Counted from the stretch's first letter, positions 1 to 12,899 are shown. The stretch: DNA of 64,000 bases from Ziziphus jujuba (GCF_031755915.1 NC_083384.1:25685001-25749000); one strand, 5' to 3'. Notes: generated by a model not told the origin, from the letters alone. Made by a program: numbers and translations.

Positions 1-2272
1 GCAAGGACAAAAGTGGAAAATAGTACTCATCTTACTCTTAAATTCAATTCAATGTAAAGATGACAAATTGATAAAGTATTTATACTTTTAGTACAGCAAA
101 AAAAAAAAAAAAAATCATTTAAAATACATCCACATCTTTTGGGTTCAAAATCTAGGTTTGGATAAAAACCCCCTTACCTAGTGTAATGTTGAATGTTGAC
201 CCAAAAAATCAATTAATAAAAAAGTAAACCAGACAAGAGCTAGTGTTAAAAGACTAGGAAAAAAAAAAAAAGGTTTTGACATATACTTTTGCCTTTATTA
301 TTATTATTATTATTTTGTTGATTGTCGTGAAAATACTTATAAGTGCAGAAATCAGGTAATAAAAATGATTTTGAGTAAACTAGTTTTTGTCAAACCCTAG
401 ATAATAGTCAGTTATTAATTCTAATTAAATTATAATGTTAAATTGAACACTCCAAGTTTAATGAAAAATTGCAATTAAATTAAATTAAATTAAATTATTA
501 AATTAAACAAATTAAAAATAAAGCAAACAATTAAATTGAGATTAAATTAGGAGGACAACGTAATGATGATGAGATTAGGGCGTGGAATTCACTGCATACT
601 GCTTCAATTTAAATAATTATGCATGGAACCAAATTAACTAATAATAACTGCTAACTGACATTCAATCATAAAATACTCAATTGTTAATTCCTTAATCAAC
701 TAGTAAAGATCACGCAAGATAATCTAATTATACCTAACCTAGGATTATCTAATTAAGTCATAGGACATCCAAACTTCAATAACAGTGATGATCAAGTATT
801 TTTATGGCATCAAAGAAATGACATAATTCAGCATGCTTGTACTTTTATTCAACATGTAATTTATTGTTCTTTCTTGTAATTTATTCTAATCCAAGACATA
901 AATCATATAAAAATCATTCATGAGATCAATCCTATAAAAGCATTAAACACACAATAAATTATTAACATTTAAATTATCAATATAAGAGGTCCATGCATAA
1001 ATATATTAGAAATGCATAGTGTTGACTGCATCCAAGTCTAGAAAATAAAATTAGTTCATCATAAAAATCAAATTCATCATCAAAATATTAAAAAACATGA
1101 AGCTAAACATCAAACAATGAAGAAAAACAAAAATATATATATTTGTAGGCCATGATTTTTGGTTGCTTTAGCAAGGCTTCCACAAATTCAACCTTTTTCT
1201 CCCTTGTCCAAGTTTCAATTCAAGCTTCCAAGGATGTCCAAAAGTGCAAGGATGCTAATTAATAAAGATTGTGCCACTCAACTCACTTGTCCTCCACCTA
1301 CCTCTCTTTAAAACCCTTGAAACTTCAAACAAAAATCTCTTTCTCAGTAGTAGCTTGTGTTTGCCATTCATGATAGGTGGGTTTATAAAGATTTTAGTTA
1401 ATTGGTGTCTGCACAAATTTACCCACTCTACTAGGTTACCAAGGTTTTGTAAACTTCTTATAGGTCACCAAGAATAAAATTCAACACTAGGTTTATGAGT
1501 GACTTGTTATTGTAAATTAATGTTTAAATTTTTAAAAAAGGAAAGTAGGGACCATGACATGTTGGAAGTGGTGACCAAAGGAGTGCTTATGAATTTTGTA
1601 GAGGCTTGGCCTTAATTTGCATTGTATTGCCGAGTGTATGGTGTTCCAAGAAGGACAATTTGGTCATTTCATCTTGTTCCCACATGTGTTTGAAATCAAT
1701 CTTCAATTCTTCATTTTGGATTTTTTAAATTTTGATTCTTGACTCTTGGAGATACTTGATGATTTGGACAAATAATATGCTGCTATATAGATGAATTATA
1801 GCCTTTGACTTGATCAATGCTCAATGGTGAGAAAAATTAGAATCTCCAAGCTTTTTGAAACATTCATTTCATCAATTCCAAACTTCAAACGGTAATATCT
1901 TTCTGCTCACACTTTAAAATTTGGAAAATAAGTTAATATTTGACATTGTGAGATCGTAAGGATTCATATGACATCCACTTTCACGATAAAATTCTCAACA
2001 AAATTTTTATGAAATCTTTAAAAAATATTTTTAGAATATTTAAGGAAGTTTTTTGAAATCTTCTAATGGTTGGTCCATTTGAACTTAAATCTTGTTTCTC
2101 ACCCTTTTTTGACCCAAAGAATTCAAATTGATATTATTTTTACCTTATTCTATATCTTTCTCCTACATTTAGAAAAACTCAAGACTAAGTAACTTTCATA
2201 ACGATTAAGCAAAAACTAACAAATAATAAGTTAATCAAGTAGTACAAAATCATGAATATTTTATGCCTAACA
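1..2272 (-). repeat. Probable 3' LTR region of a minus-strand Athila/Tat-like element (right edge only)
   Basis: AT-rich stretch with no credible gene. On the minus strand an LTR-like start TGTTAGGCATAAA lies at 2272, directly preceded by a purine stretch resembling a polypurine tract (AAGCAGGGGTAATT, plus positions 2273-2286). The same start, TGTTAGGCATAAATATG, recurs on the minus strand at 40390. The orientation fits the minus-strand Gag and primer site at 8.9-9.9 kb, so this may be the 3' LTR of that element, later split by solo LTR A. The left edge lies outside the window or is not recognisable. LTR identity is inferred from the edge and context only. Confidence 0.4.
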
Positions 2273-3839
2273 AATTACCCCTGCTTAATATTTGTTAGTC
2301 CCAAGCAAAAAAGGAGAAAGGAAATAAACATATAAAACCTCAAAATACAAAGTAGTACTTTAATGGGTTATCTCAATGATTGTATAATATATTAATTCAA
2401 AAGCAGTTTTCAAGTAATTATGCAACTCAACATGCTATTTTATATTCAATATATATGTTACTTCCAAAGTGTTTGTGTAAGATCAATCAACACATTAATG
2501 TCATACACTTAAATAAATTTACAATAATTAGAGATTGGAAATAAAGTATGAATTATATGCTTGACATAATTAATAACTCTCCACTAATGTAAAATAATGC
2601 GTTACCTTAAATCAAATGACCTTTATCAGGCTTGTAATATAAATATCAAAGGGTAAAAAGGTTGAACGAAAGATAATGATTGACAAATAAATAATAAGAA
2701 AGAAAAATCAAATCTCAATGAATATATGCTTAGAAGAACATTGTGTTTTTACTTCAAACTTGTTTCCCCCTTTCCTTCCTTCAAACATTTCCACTATTTA
2801 TAATGCTTTTTATCTCCAAAATCACAACATTCTATAACCTTCAATGCAATATGATCCTTTCTTTGGAACAAAATAGAACAATCAGAAGAAAATAGAAAAA
2901 TCAAAAGTAAGTATTTGTATCGATCATCATTTATTGAATCTTGAATCATCATCATTAATTTTTTTGTTTTGTTCTTTTCTCTTTTGAAAATACCTTTTTT
3001 CTGTTCTTTTTGTGGCTTTCAATGCAATACGATCTAATCTTTGAAACAAAATAGTAAAATCAAAGGTAAGTATTTGTATTGATCATCATTTATTGAATCT
3101 TTAATCATCATCATTAATTTTTGGTTTTGTTTGTTTGTTTGTTTTTTTCTCTTTTGAAAATGCCTTTTTCTGGCTTTTTCTATATTTTTCTTTTCATTTT
3201 TTTCAATGCTTTTTTTAATTCTTTTTTTTTTTGGCAATGATGAAGAAATTGAATGATGAATTTTGATGATCATATAGTGGATTAAAATCTTGATTTTCAA
3301 ATACAAAAAACATTTTAATTTTCAAATGCATCAAAGAATATATATATTAAAGCCATAACAATGCATAGGCCTTAACCCCAACTTAATTTTTCACTTCATT
3401 CTTGCTTCTTCATATTAAAAAAACATATATTAATATCAATTCAAAGTTAAGCTCTCTTTATAATATGTAAAAGGTAGGAAAAATAATAATATTTAGGCAC
3501 ATATAAAAGGGTAGGTAAATGAGGTTAAATGAAACAAATGCTCTAAATATGCATATTTATATGCATCCTAATTAAGGATAAAATACTAGTACTAAGGATA
3601 CAATAATCCTTAGGTAGGCTAGAAAGGCTCAAACTGAAACAAATATGGTCTAAATCAATTTCTTAGTAAAAAAAAAAAAAAAACTTAAGGATTTTGCCTC
3701 AAGAATTAATTAAGAAAGTTCTACAGTTCAATAGTAATTAATGTACTCTAATTCCACATAAATTTTCTCCAAGATATAATCCAAATCATGCATAATTGAT
3801 CAAGTGCTCAATAAGATTTTTGAAAGTAATAACATGTGA
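2273..3839. other. AT-rich non-coding stretch with a 178-bp tandem duplication
   Basis: No coding similarity seen. Probably internal or untranslated sequence of the degraded retroelement on either side of solo LTR A. It contains the tandem duplication listed separately and a (A)16-type run near 3667. The short open frames here are low-complexity. Confidence 0.5.
2841..3135. repeat. Two-copy tandem repeat, period about 178 bp
   Basis: A block beginning TCAATGCAATA at 2841 recurs at 3019. Both copies continue through AGTAAGTATTTGTAT, GATCATCATTTATTGAATC and ATCATCATCATTAATTTTT with few differences. A third, weaker TTTCAATGC start is visible near 3199. Simple local duplication, no function implied. 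Confidence 0.8.
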
Positions 3840-4387
3840 TGTAACATCCCGATTCAAGAAAGCACTTCGAATTTGAATTTTTGACCAGGTTTGATCAAGA
3901 TTGATCAGGGTTGACCAAGCAGATCCCACAGTCGACTTTGTACTTTGAGAAGAATTTTGTGTTGATCAAGGTATCATGGCAAAGTACTTATGGATATGAG
4001 TTTGTAGACTAGTAGTACGCCAAAGCACAGCTAAAAATAGAAAGTTATGGATATGAATTTACGATCCAAACTAATCGGCAAGTCTAAAGCTGATTTTTTA
4101 TCTATATGAATTTTGATGTTGACTCTGTACTATGTGATAATGCTTGTCAATATGAGTCCATAGACTGGTGATAAGCTTAATTTGAACCTACGGTTGAAAA
4201 GTTATGGATTTGTAAATTCGTGTCTATCCTTCTCGGGATTGACTTTACTGGATAGTGGAAAGGTGTCACGTGTCACGTTATAAAGATGCCACGTGTCATG
4301 ATTAGTGAGGGACACATGTCATCCTTAATAAAAAATATTTTCTTTTTCTTTCTCCTTTCCCTCTCTCTCCTCCCTCATGCGAAAAAC

Positions 4388-4389
<2 letters not shown>

Positions 4390-4432
<43 letters not shown>
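4390..4432. repeat. (CT)n microsatellite inside LTR copy A
   Basis: CT/TC dinucleotide run. The equivalent place is also a CT/GA tract in copies B (about 51033-51084) and C (26011-26034, as GA), so it belongs to the LTR family rather than to this locus. Confidence 0.9.
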
Positions 4433-5904
4433 AAGTTCTCTCAAATTGATGAACTTTTGGCCATCCATCAATGACATGCACCAGCCATCAGCATTGCATA
4501 GTCACTAGCAAACTCGGTTGCCAAATTTGGTTGCCGACCGCTAGGCGATGCACGTAGATCGGGGGTTAGAAGCTGACAGAGGCCGCTTCTTTTCCTTCGG
4601 TGAATCCTCCATGCTCCGACATGCTTAGGCCAAACTGCCCCCACCATCTGATAGCCCATCACACAACTTTGTCAAGTGTGCTCCGATTACTAGGGAAGCC
4701 GTCAATGCATCAGAAAATGGCCATGGAAACTGGCAGTGAACACACCATCCGACCATCTGATTCCAACCTTCTCAGGCTATTTAATTGGTCTGCCCCCCTT
4801 ATTCAAGCCTCCTGAAGCTAATGGTGGCCTTCGTTTGTTCCAATTTGAACTCGTTTATGGCATATAAAAGGGGCGAGTTGGCAATGATTTTCGATGAGAA
4901 TTCTAACCACCGCTGGTGATGTCAAGTTCAATGGAGAGTAGTATTGAGTTTCTCATACTTCTAGCTTTCCATTGGTATCCTGTTTGTGAATTATGGTGGT
5001 GTATTTCAAAAGTTGTCATTTTTCAATAAATTTTATATTTAATGTGATAATTGTGTTAAATTGTGCACATATGTATATGTTTGTGTATAGATATGCACAT
5101 GCGTATTTGCAAATGCGTATTCTTGTATATATATATATATATAAAAGTATATGCGCTTGTTTAAAGAATTGTATGTATATGAATATGCTTATGTGTGTGA
5201 ACGTATGTGATTATATATATTTATATATATGAGTGTATATGAATATATATATATATATATATATATATGTATTTGTATAAATATGTATATAAGCATGTAT
5301 ATATTTGTTAAAAGGATTTTGTTATGTATATAGACGAATATATATATTTGTATACAAAAAGATGTGTATACATATATATGTTGTGTTATTTAAAATTTTG
5401 AAAAATATTTTGTATGTTTTAAAATTTAAGAAAATTTTTATTTGATTTTATTGTGCTATTTTATGTGATTTAAATATATTAGTTATATAAAATTTATTAT
5501 ATGGTTTTGGAGAAATTATTTATGATTATTTATTGTTGAATTTTACTGTTATATTTATTTTGCATAATAAAATGTATATGTGTGTAATTAAGTTATATGT
5601 AAATTTTATGTAATTTAATAGAACTTTTTATAAATTAATTTTAAAGATTTAAGAAAGATAATAATTTTTAGTGTATAAAAATATATTTGTGTATTTGAAT
5701 AGTTGTGAAATAATTGAAATATTTGTAGAAGTAATTAATTTTATAAAATTGTTGGATTTATGCAGTTGTTTAAAAGGAAATCTGGAATTTTATGGATTTA
5801 ATAAAATTATATAAACCCTATGGATTATAGTTTTTAGATGCACTATACAGTACTATTGTTTTGTACTGTATATATTATTTTAGCGCATAAGTATGTATAA
5901 TTAC

Positions 5905-6330
5905 CAGTAGGAGCCATGGACCTAGTGGTTGGCAAGTATATTAGCACAGCGAGCATCAGCCGACCCCCTCATTGACCGCATGATGGTTGATTATTATATT
6001 GTGGTCATTCTATGAGAGCCATGAACATGAGGGTTAGAAAGTATACTGAAGCAATGAGCATCAACTGCCTCTCTCCTTGGCCACAGGCTAGCTGGTTATT
6101 ATATTATAGATTAGTGCGCAAGTTATATTTATGGTCATCTTTTATGAGCTGTGGTGAGAGAGGGTAGGCAAGTATAAAGTAGAATGAGCACCAGCCATCC
6201 CCACTTGGCCGCAGGATGGTTGGTTATTATGCGTTAGTGCACACTATGTATGGCCATCCTGTGGGAGCTATGGGTCTAAGGATTGACAAGTATAGTGCAC
6301 AGTAAGGATCAGCCACCCTCTTCTCGGTCG
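5905..6330 (+). repeat. Degenerate ~110-150-bp tandem block, about four units, inside LTR copy A
   Basis: Repeating theme: a GGTCATCCT-like start, GGGAGC-ATGG, GGCAAGTATA, a GAGCATCAGCC-like block, then CTTGGCCGCAGGATGGTTG. About four units follow each other. Homologous blocks occur at 52443-52880 (copy B) and, reverse-complemented, at about 17330-17790 (copy C). Copy D lacks them. Confidence 0.75.
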
Positions 6331-6894
6331 AACAATGATTGTTTTAGCCATGCCAAGTTATTAGCAATCAGCATCGTGGGATGCCAATGTGACCAATTCT
6401 AGGTTTCTTTCTTTAACCTCCCCGTCAGATAGTGCTTAGGACGGCGAGTACTATCTGATACCATTAATATAACATATGGTGCATCAAGTATCTTTTTTGT
6501 GTATGTATATATATATATATATATTATGTTATATCTATATGTATTATACCGTACAAGGGCAACGATCTGATTCAACCATGAATAACTTAGCCTTGTAACT
6601 CTGTTGCCTATGAGACTATTGGGTCGGATGGCCATTATAGGCAACCATCTCGGACCATATTGATAGCAATGTACTTGCGACAACTGATATTATCGGATCG
6701 TGTATTAACATGTTATATGGTATCGAATGTACCTCCGCTACAAGTGTGCACCTTTCATGGTTTATTTATAAATTTTAAAATTTTATTTTAGTTTATTTTA
6801 TCTTATCTATTCATGATTATGATTTTCTATTATCACTATTATTTGTCGCTATTATTATTGTTATTAATTATTATGGGATTATTATTAATTGTTA

Positions 6895-6901
6895 TTAATG
6901 A

Positions 6902-6935
<34 letters not shown>

Positions 6936-7260
6936 TACCACAGCTATTATTGTTAATTATTATTGTAGTTATTATTATTTATTATGATTATTATTATTGT
7001 TATTAATATCTTTATTACTACTACTAGTATTATTATTATTATTGTTGTTGTTGTTGTTATTATCATCACTGTTATTATTTTATTTTATTATTATTATTAC
7101 TTGTGAATTTGTTACTGTTACTAGCAGCATCATTAGTATCAATTGCATACTCATTATATTTATCCCATTGGGCAAGTATAATAGCTTTCAAGCAAGTATA
7201 ATAGCGTTCAAGCAACTATGATAATCTTTGGACAAGTATGGTGGCTTTCAGGCAAGTTGT
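6895..7260 (+). repeat. (TTA)n-rich tract followed by a ~20-bp minisatellite in LTR copy A
   Basis: Trinucleotide TTA/ATT repeats are followed at 7171-7260 by four to five degenerate units of GGCAAGTATAATAGCTTTCA. The same order is seen in copies B, C and D. The leucine-rich reading frame at 6997-7221 is an artefact of the TTA repeats. Confidence 0.85.
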
Positions 7261-7673
7261 ACTATTATTATTATTAATATTATTATTATTATTGTTTTGT
7301 TATCACTCTTTTATCTACATTTATGCATTTGGTGTGTTTGTAAAGTGGTATAAAAATATAGGACTATGCTAAGTAGGTGGATTGGGTGGATATGAGTCCT
7401 AAAGATATTTATTTTCATTAATTTATTTTTAGCACTTGTATTCTTGTGCTCTTATTGCTGATATGCCGCACTTTGTGGAAAAATTTTGTAGTAAAGTGGA
7501 AGGATTAAGCTGGTATGATATTAGAGTATATTTTCTATGCAAAATTTTTTTGAGGCATGCTCAACTCTTAGGAGAAATGCTATCGGATTCTCAATAGGAC
7601 TATCCGATAGGATTTCCTCGAGGATCAGGGCTTGTTTAGAATTCCTATAAGAAATCTTGGATAGGTCCTGACA

Positions 7674-8889
7674 TATGAACTTAACTTTAAGTAATAAAAT
7701 ATACATAATACAATTCCACTGCCTAAGATCTAATTTGATTTTTATCACAGTCTTATCATTGGTCCATTAAAATACTAAAAAAAAGGACCAAATTTGAACA
7801 AAAGAAATTTGTTTAAAAACACGTCAAAACCCATGGCCTAAACTAATATGCATAGAAAATCTAATTCTTCGTTGGTTTTTTTCTTTTCTTTGGTTTTTTT
7901 TCAATCATTTTATTGAAAGCACATGAAAAATGAACCTAATAAATAGAAAATAGACATGAAGCAACTAAAAACTAATAAAAAATAATGAAAAAACACCAAA
8001 TTCACAAGACTAAAAGAATGTGAAGCATGCTTTTTCACCATCAAACTTAAAATAGACAATATATATCCTCAAATTTTTAAACATAAAAGATAATAACAAA
8101 GAGGTAAAAATAAGAGATACTCCCCTAATTTGTGTTGCCATGCATTACAACATTCTAAAGACTAACAAGAGAAAAAATTGAGAATCCAGCACAAGATGAG
8201 GTGTGGCAATTATCATGCGACTATGCATGTTTGCACACCTATGATGATTGTTAGATGATGTTATGTTCAAAACTATACCTATCATGCTCCTTTATCATGT
8301 AAACACATAAAACATATTAAAATTATTAGCTTGTAAATTATATCATCCTCATAGTATTGTCCCAGCATTGAATATGGTAATCTTGCATATTGTTGATAAT
8401 TTACTGGCCTTCTAAAAGTATTCTCAACACCTTATCTTTTATAGGTCACCATTTGAATTAAAAGTTTGATTTCAACTTTATTGGCAGCAGGTTGGACTTC
8501 TTTGAGTACAAAAATATTTTCTTTTTCTTCTTTGGTGAGCATTCAGCCTCTTATTTGCTTGTGTGGAACATGTATATGCATCTTGGACTCTTAAAAATTT
8601 GACATTTGACTTGAAAAGTTGAGATTTGACCTCTGTTGGTGAGCAATCTTCAGGGAGTGCGCCCATAGATCTATTCTTCTTGGATTCAGGAAAACCTGCG
8701 CTTGTTTGATTCCATGATGTGTCCTTTTGATGATTCTGAACCTTTTTCGCAATAAATTTGTAGGAAAATTAGAAAAGTTCCTTTGAACTAAAGATAGTGA
8801 ATTAAGAATCTTCTCTGGACAGACGATCTTCGTTATAAGTGCCTACCTCCTTAAAGTTCTCCAAAATTGAAGTTTCTTCTTGTAGTTTT
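7674..8889 (-). other. Unrecognised stretch, probably internal sequence of the minus-strand Athila/Tat-like element
   Basis: It lies immediately downstream, on the minus strand, of the Gag remnant at 8890-9480 and next to solo LTR A. A minus-strand frame of 62 residues at 8478-8666 is open but I recognise no domain in it. The rest is AT-rich with stops in every frame. Confidence 0.4.
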
Positions 8890-9480
8890 CTATAGAGACT
8901 CCCCTTCATGTTCCACTTTATCAACATTAAGTGGCATTTGAAAGAATACACATATAATATCTTGTTTTCTTGAACTAGTCTCCAAGTTGCTTGACAAGTT
9001 CCCTTCAGTTTCTTGCGAAATTTTTTTCTTCAATTGCCCATTTGAACAATTTTCTATTTGAAGAGGACTGGTTTTCAGGGAATGACTTACACCATGCACA
9101 AAATTGGGAAATAGATTCTTGGAGCTCCTGCATAGCCTCATCGAAAGATGTGCTCACTTGGTATTGCAGAAAATTTTGAATTATTTTCTTAGAGCTATTT
9201 CATAGCCTCATCCAAAGATGTACTCACTTGGTATCGTTAAAAATTAGAATTATCATGCCATGAATCATTTTGTTGATCATTCCATCCAAAATTATATATA
9301 GTCGAATAAGAGTTATGTTGCCTTGGCAAGTGCTCAAATAAGTCACCTGAAGTAAAAGGATTCTCCACTTAACAATCTACACTTGAGTGATTATCTCCAC
9401 ATAATTTTCATGATAGAGCATGAATCCCAAAATTTTTAGTTGATTCCAATAAGCTTGTTTACCATATCTTTAAAATTGCA
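8890..9480 (-). pseudogene. Gag C-terminal remnant of an Athila/Tat-type Ty3/gypsy element
   Basis: Read on the minus strand, about 9480-9240 gives a degraded zinc-knuckle-like segment (NHSSVDC) followed by SYSTIYNFGWNDQ. This matches the NPYSNTYNPGW-like block known after the knuckle in plant Athila/Tat Gag. The open frame 9141-8890 then gives ENCSNGQLKKKISQ and EGNLSSNLET, matching the conserved 'QxGQLAKxIS...G.LPSxTE' block of the same Gag. A segment encoding a YQVSTSLDEAMK-like motif is duplicated in tandem (about 9140-9240). There are frame changes and stops, so it is a pseudogene. In a working element Gag builds the cytoplasmic virus-like particle. The primer site at 9862-9878 lies upstream in the correct orientation. 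Confidence 0.65.
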
Positions 9481-9861
9481 TGTTTACCTCAAATTCCATT
9501 TCTTAATACCTCAAAGTTCAAAAATTACAGTCTCAAAGTAAACACAACAATTCAATATCCTAGTATATCAAAACCAAGTCCAAAGTAAGCAACTCAATAA
9601 TTATGAAATAAAACACAATTAGTTATGACATCTAAATAGAGAAAAACATAAAATAAAAACAAAAACACAAGAAAAAGTCCTAGAGTTGTTTCTAATTTGC
9701 AATTTAGAAACTAAATTCAAGTGCAACGTGAACAATCAAGCAACAAAAATTTAACTCTTAATATGCTTACCTAAACATATCACTAAGAAAAAATAAAAAT
9801 TAAGCAAGAAAACAATGTTAAAATAATATTAAATTTAACCAAAATTAACGATAACAACTAT

Positions 9862-9878
9862 TCCCTGTGACAGTGCCA
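9862..9878 (-). other. Degenerate primer binding site of the Athila/Tat-like element
   Basis: On the minus strand AGTTTTGGCACTGTCACAGGGA resembles the widespread plant string AGTTTTTGGCGCCGTTGCCGGGGA, with several differences. It lies upstream of the Gag remnant as expected. The 5' LTR that should precede it is missing, because LINE sequence starts within about 10 bases. Confidence 0.55.
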
Positions 9879-9888
9879 AAACTGATAA

Positions 9889-12370
9889 AGTTGAAGCTCA
9901 AGCTTCTATTGATGCTGGTGTTTTACAGAAAGAAAGGATGCTTAAAGATCAGTGTAGCATGAAGTTGCTTAAGGATGGGGATAGGAATACCATTTTTTTT
10001 GTTGCCATGCATCATGATAGAAAGCTACAGGATCCTTTAGTTTAGACTGTTGTTACAGATGGAAAAACTATATGGAAACGCATTGTTAGCTATTGTCAAA
10101 CTTTGTTCTCCGTTGTGCCTTGTGAGGATGGGAATATTCAACATTTGGATATCTTTGTTAGGGTGCGACAAGGTTATCCTCTTTCTCCTCTTCTTTATGG
10201 CATTACTGAAGATTTTTTGAGTCATCTTTTTGCCCACTTGATGAATTAGACATTGATTCGTCCTATGTCTTCTCCTCATTATCAGGCTGCTTCAATTCAC
10301 TTTTTATATGCAGATGATGTGTAGCTTTTTTGCCGTGGTACTGTTTGGAACATTAAAAATATCATGCACGCTTCAATTCATTTTCTTAAATTTCTTTAGC
10401 TAGACAGCGATGCTTGCTTTTTGAAGTTGGTATGAAGAATTACACTCTTCCTTTTTAGTATCTTGGGATATGTTGTTTAAAGAGCTGCCTACCAAAAGCT
10501 TCCTCAAACATAAGTGGATAGTCTTTTAAAATAGCTTGCATCTTGGATGGGTCGGTCCCTATCTATGGCAGGTAGACTTTGTCTGATTAATTCTGTTGTT
10601 ATAGCTAAATTTGTTCATCCTTTTATGGTCCATAAATGACCTACTGATCTTTTAAAGTCTCTTAATTGTGTCATTTGAAACTTTTTTTGGACAGGTTTTA
10701 TATGCTTACGTAATTTATCACCGTAGCTTGGTCGGCTTGTTGCATGCCAGTTAAGTCTGAAGATTTGGGGAATAAAAATCTAGTTTCTTTTAATAAAACT
10801 TGTTGACTAAACTTGCTTGAAAACTTATGACTAAGGATTCTACGGTGTTCAGGTTTCTTAGAGCTAGTTTTTTAGGCAAGCTTAATCCTTTATTCTATAT
10901 TTCTTCTATGATTTGGCAAACTTTAAAAATCATTTACATTCAGCTTTCTTTTGAACCTTAATGGATCATTGATGCTCATTCTAGAGTGAGGTTTTTGGTT
11001 TCAGAATTGGCTTGGAAAGCCGATTATTAATTTGCTTCATGTTCGCTTTGATATTTGTGATCCGAAGTTGTTGGTTGGTCATTTTGTTTTTCCCGATGGC
11101 ACTTTTGAGTTTTTTAGGTGATTTTTGTTGTGTTTTTCCTAATTCGGATGCTTATTAACGAGATGGTTGTTGCTTCAGACTCTCATGATTCTATTATTTG
11201 GGTTTATTCGACTTGGGGCTCCATTTCTTATTGAGAGGTTTATTCTCATTTGCTTATTGGCACTTAGAATATGCCAGATTGGTTAAGCTTTTTATGGAAT
11301 TAATTTATTCCTTCTTCTCATTCTATGTTTTCTTGAAGACTTTTGTTAGGGAGGTTTCCAACTGATGACATCTTTACTTGGAGAGGGTATTTTTTGGCCT
11401 TAAAATGTTAGCTTTGCAATATGGATGCAGAGTTTATGTATCATTTATTTTTTCTTTGTCCTTATGTGACGGCTACTTGACAAGATATATATCGAGTTTT
11501 TGGTTTTAACGAGAGGGTGTTGACTTCTTTGGAGTAGATTGTTAATAGAGCTTGGTTGGGTTCTCTTAGTAGCCATCTTTCTACTTCATGGATTTCTTCT
11601 ATCCATAATGCCTTGGTTCCTATTTAGTATGCTTGTAATCATAAGAAATACGCAAGTTTCTTTATTCCTTCTAACAAGTCTATGATTTTTATTTGGTTTG
11701 TTGTTCGGGAAGCTAATACTCTTCAAACTGGTACCATGTTTAATTCGGTGGATGAGTTGATGATTCTTAGTGGTACTAGAGTGGCAAGATATTGTTCTAA
11801 GTCTCCCAAAATCATTCTTAATATTTGGTCCCTTCATTTACCTAGGTGGTTGAAAGTCAACGTCGATGGTGCGACTTTTGGTAGTCCTGGTTTTGGGGTT
11901 GTAGGGGTGTTTTCCAAACTAGCATGTTTTTGGAAGGATTCCTTCACCATTCCTTTGGGTACGTGTTTTGCTTTTGAAAGTGAACTTTTGGTTGTCATCT
12001 CTACTACTGTTTTTGTTGCAAATTTTACTGAGATTGTCTTTGGATTGAGAGTGACTCAATTTATGTTGTTTATTTAATTCAGTCTCGTTTGGCTGACGTT
12101 TCTTGGTGGTTGAGGGCGAGGTGGCTTAGTTATGTTTACTGATTTCTGTTTTTCATATCATTATTTACATGTTCAGGATCACGAATATTTTAGATTGAGT
12201 AAGATGGTTGGGATTTCATTTGTATGGTAGGTACTCTTTTTCCGTTTGGTGATTTTCCCTACAGGTATTTTAATCAAAGTGGTTTTAATGAGGCTGACTT
12301 TGCGTTTGTGTTAAACCTTGTTGGTTTAAATTATTTTTTTGTTTTTGTATTGAACTTTTGAAATTTTAAT
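9889..12370 (+). pseudogene. 5'-truncated L1-type LINE, ORF2 reverse transcriptase and RNase H remnant
   Basis: Conceptual translation of the plus strand, with stops and frame changes, follows plant L1 ORF2 in order. LKDGDRNTIFF lies near 9970. VRQGYPLSPLLYGI (near 10160) is the 'RQGDPLSPxLF' block. FLYADDV at about 10302 is the catalytic YADD motif, followed by a stop. LDGSVPIYGR-TLS and FNKT follow, and the C-terminal RNase H domain lies at 11682-12077. The start is abrupt and abuts the primer site of another element, as expected of 5' truncation. No clear poly-A tail or target duplication was found, so the 3' limit is approximate. The element would have encoded the enzyme for target-primed reverse transcription; it is dead. 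Confidence 0.85.
11682..12077 (+). pseudogene. LINE C-terminal RNase H-like domain (RVT_3 type), open for 131 residues
   Basis: The longest open stretch of the LINE. After about 50 residues of linker comes LPRWLKVNVDGATFGSPG, matching the plant 'GWxKxNxDGA..G.PG' start of the RNase H domain and including its first catalytic Asp. FTIPLG and FAFESELL follow, the latter carrying the catalytic Glu of the 'A..AEL.A' helix. The next block (expected 'WLESDS') is reached only after a frame change near 12045. This domain would remove RNA from RNA:DNA hybrids. Nothing suggests independent selection. Confidence 0.75.
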
Positions 12371-12899
12371 TTTATTTTTTTAATTATATTTATATTGGTT
12401 TTGGAAAGAGTGGTGGAAGTGCCACACTATTTTGAATAGCTTAACCTATTTCTTTATCCCTGATCCCTTTTACGATTATTATTATTATTTTTTTATATTG
12501 GAGTGCTAAAACACTGAGTTGTTTATCGACTTGTTTACTGTTGACATATAAAGAGATGGGTTATAATTTTATAAGTTGAAAAATTACCATAGCTTAAACA
12601 TGGATAAATGCAATTTTCATATAGTGGGCTACATAATCTATTGTGTACTGTATGTTATTGATATGACACAATGTTAAGTGAAAGAAAATTATAATTTTTT
12701 TGTAATTTTTTAAGAAAAATCCAATGGAAGTTACACCATGTAACAAAATTTTTTGTTCTTCTCTTTTTGTTAATAAAACCATGAAAAATTTAATTGGCTA
12801 TCGTTATATAGTTTATTTTTTATATTAAATTTTTAGTATTTAAAAATAAAAATAAAAATAAATGTCATAGATTAGTATTATCATCCATAATTTATCAAT
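12371..12899. other. AT-rich intergenic stretch, nothing recognised
   Basis: Lies between the LINE 3' end and the gypsy-1 LTR. A minus-strand frame of 62 residues at 12594-12782 has no recognisable motif. Confidence 0.5.

Larger units (their letters stand above)
3840..7673 (+). mobile_element. Solo LTR, copy A of a ~3.8-kb LTR family
   Basis: The repeat starts TGTAACATCCCGATTC and ends GGTCCTGACA, giving TG...CA termini. Flanking pentamers TGTGA (3835-3839) and TATGA (7674-7678) match at 4 of 5 positions, consistent with an aged target duplication. Three more copies are present: B at 50496 (plus), C split at 15989-17895 and 24566-26493 (minus) and D at 36126-39626 (minus). C without its insert is also about 3.83 kb. 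The TGTAACA-CCC start is typical of Tekay/Del chromovirus LTRs. No primer site, polypurine tract or internal domain abuts it, so a solo LTR is the best reading. Confidence 0.8.
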
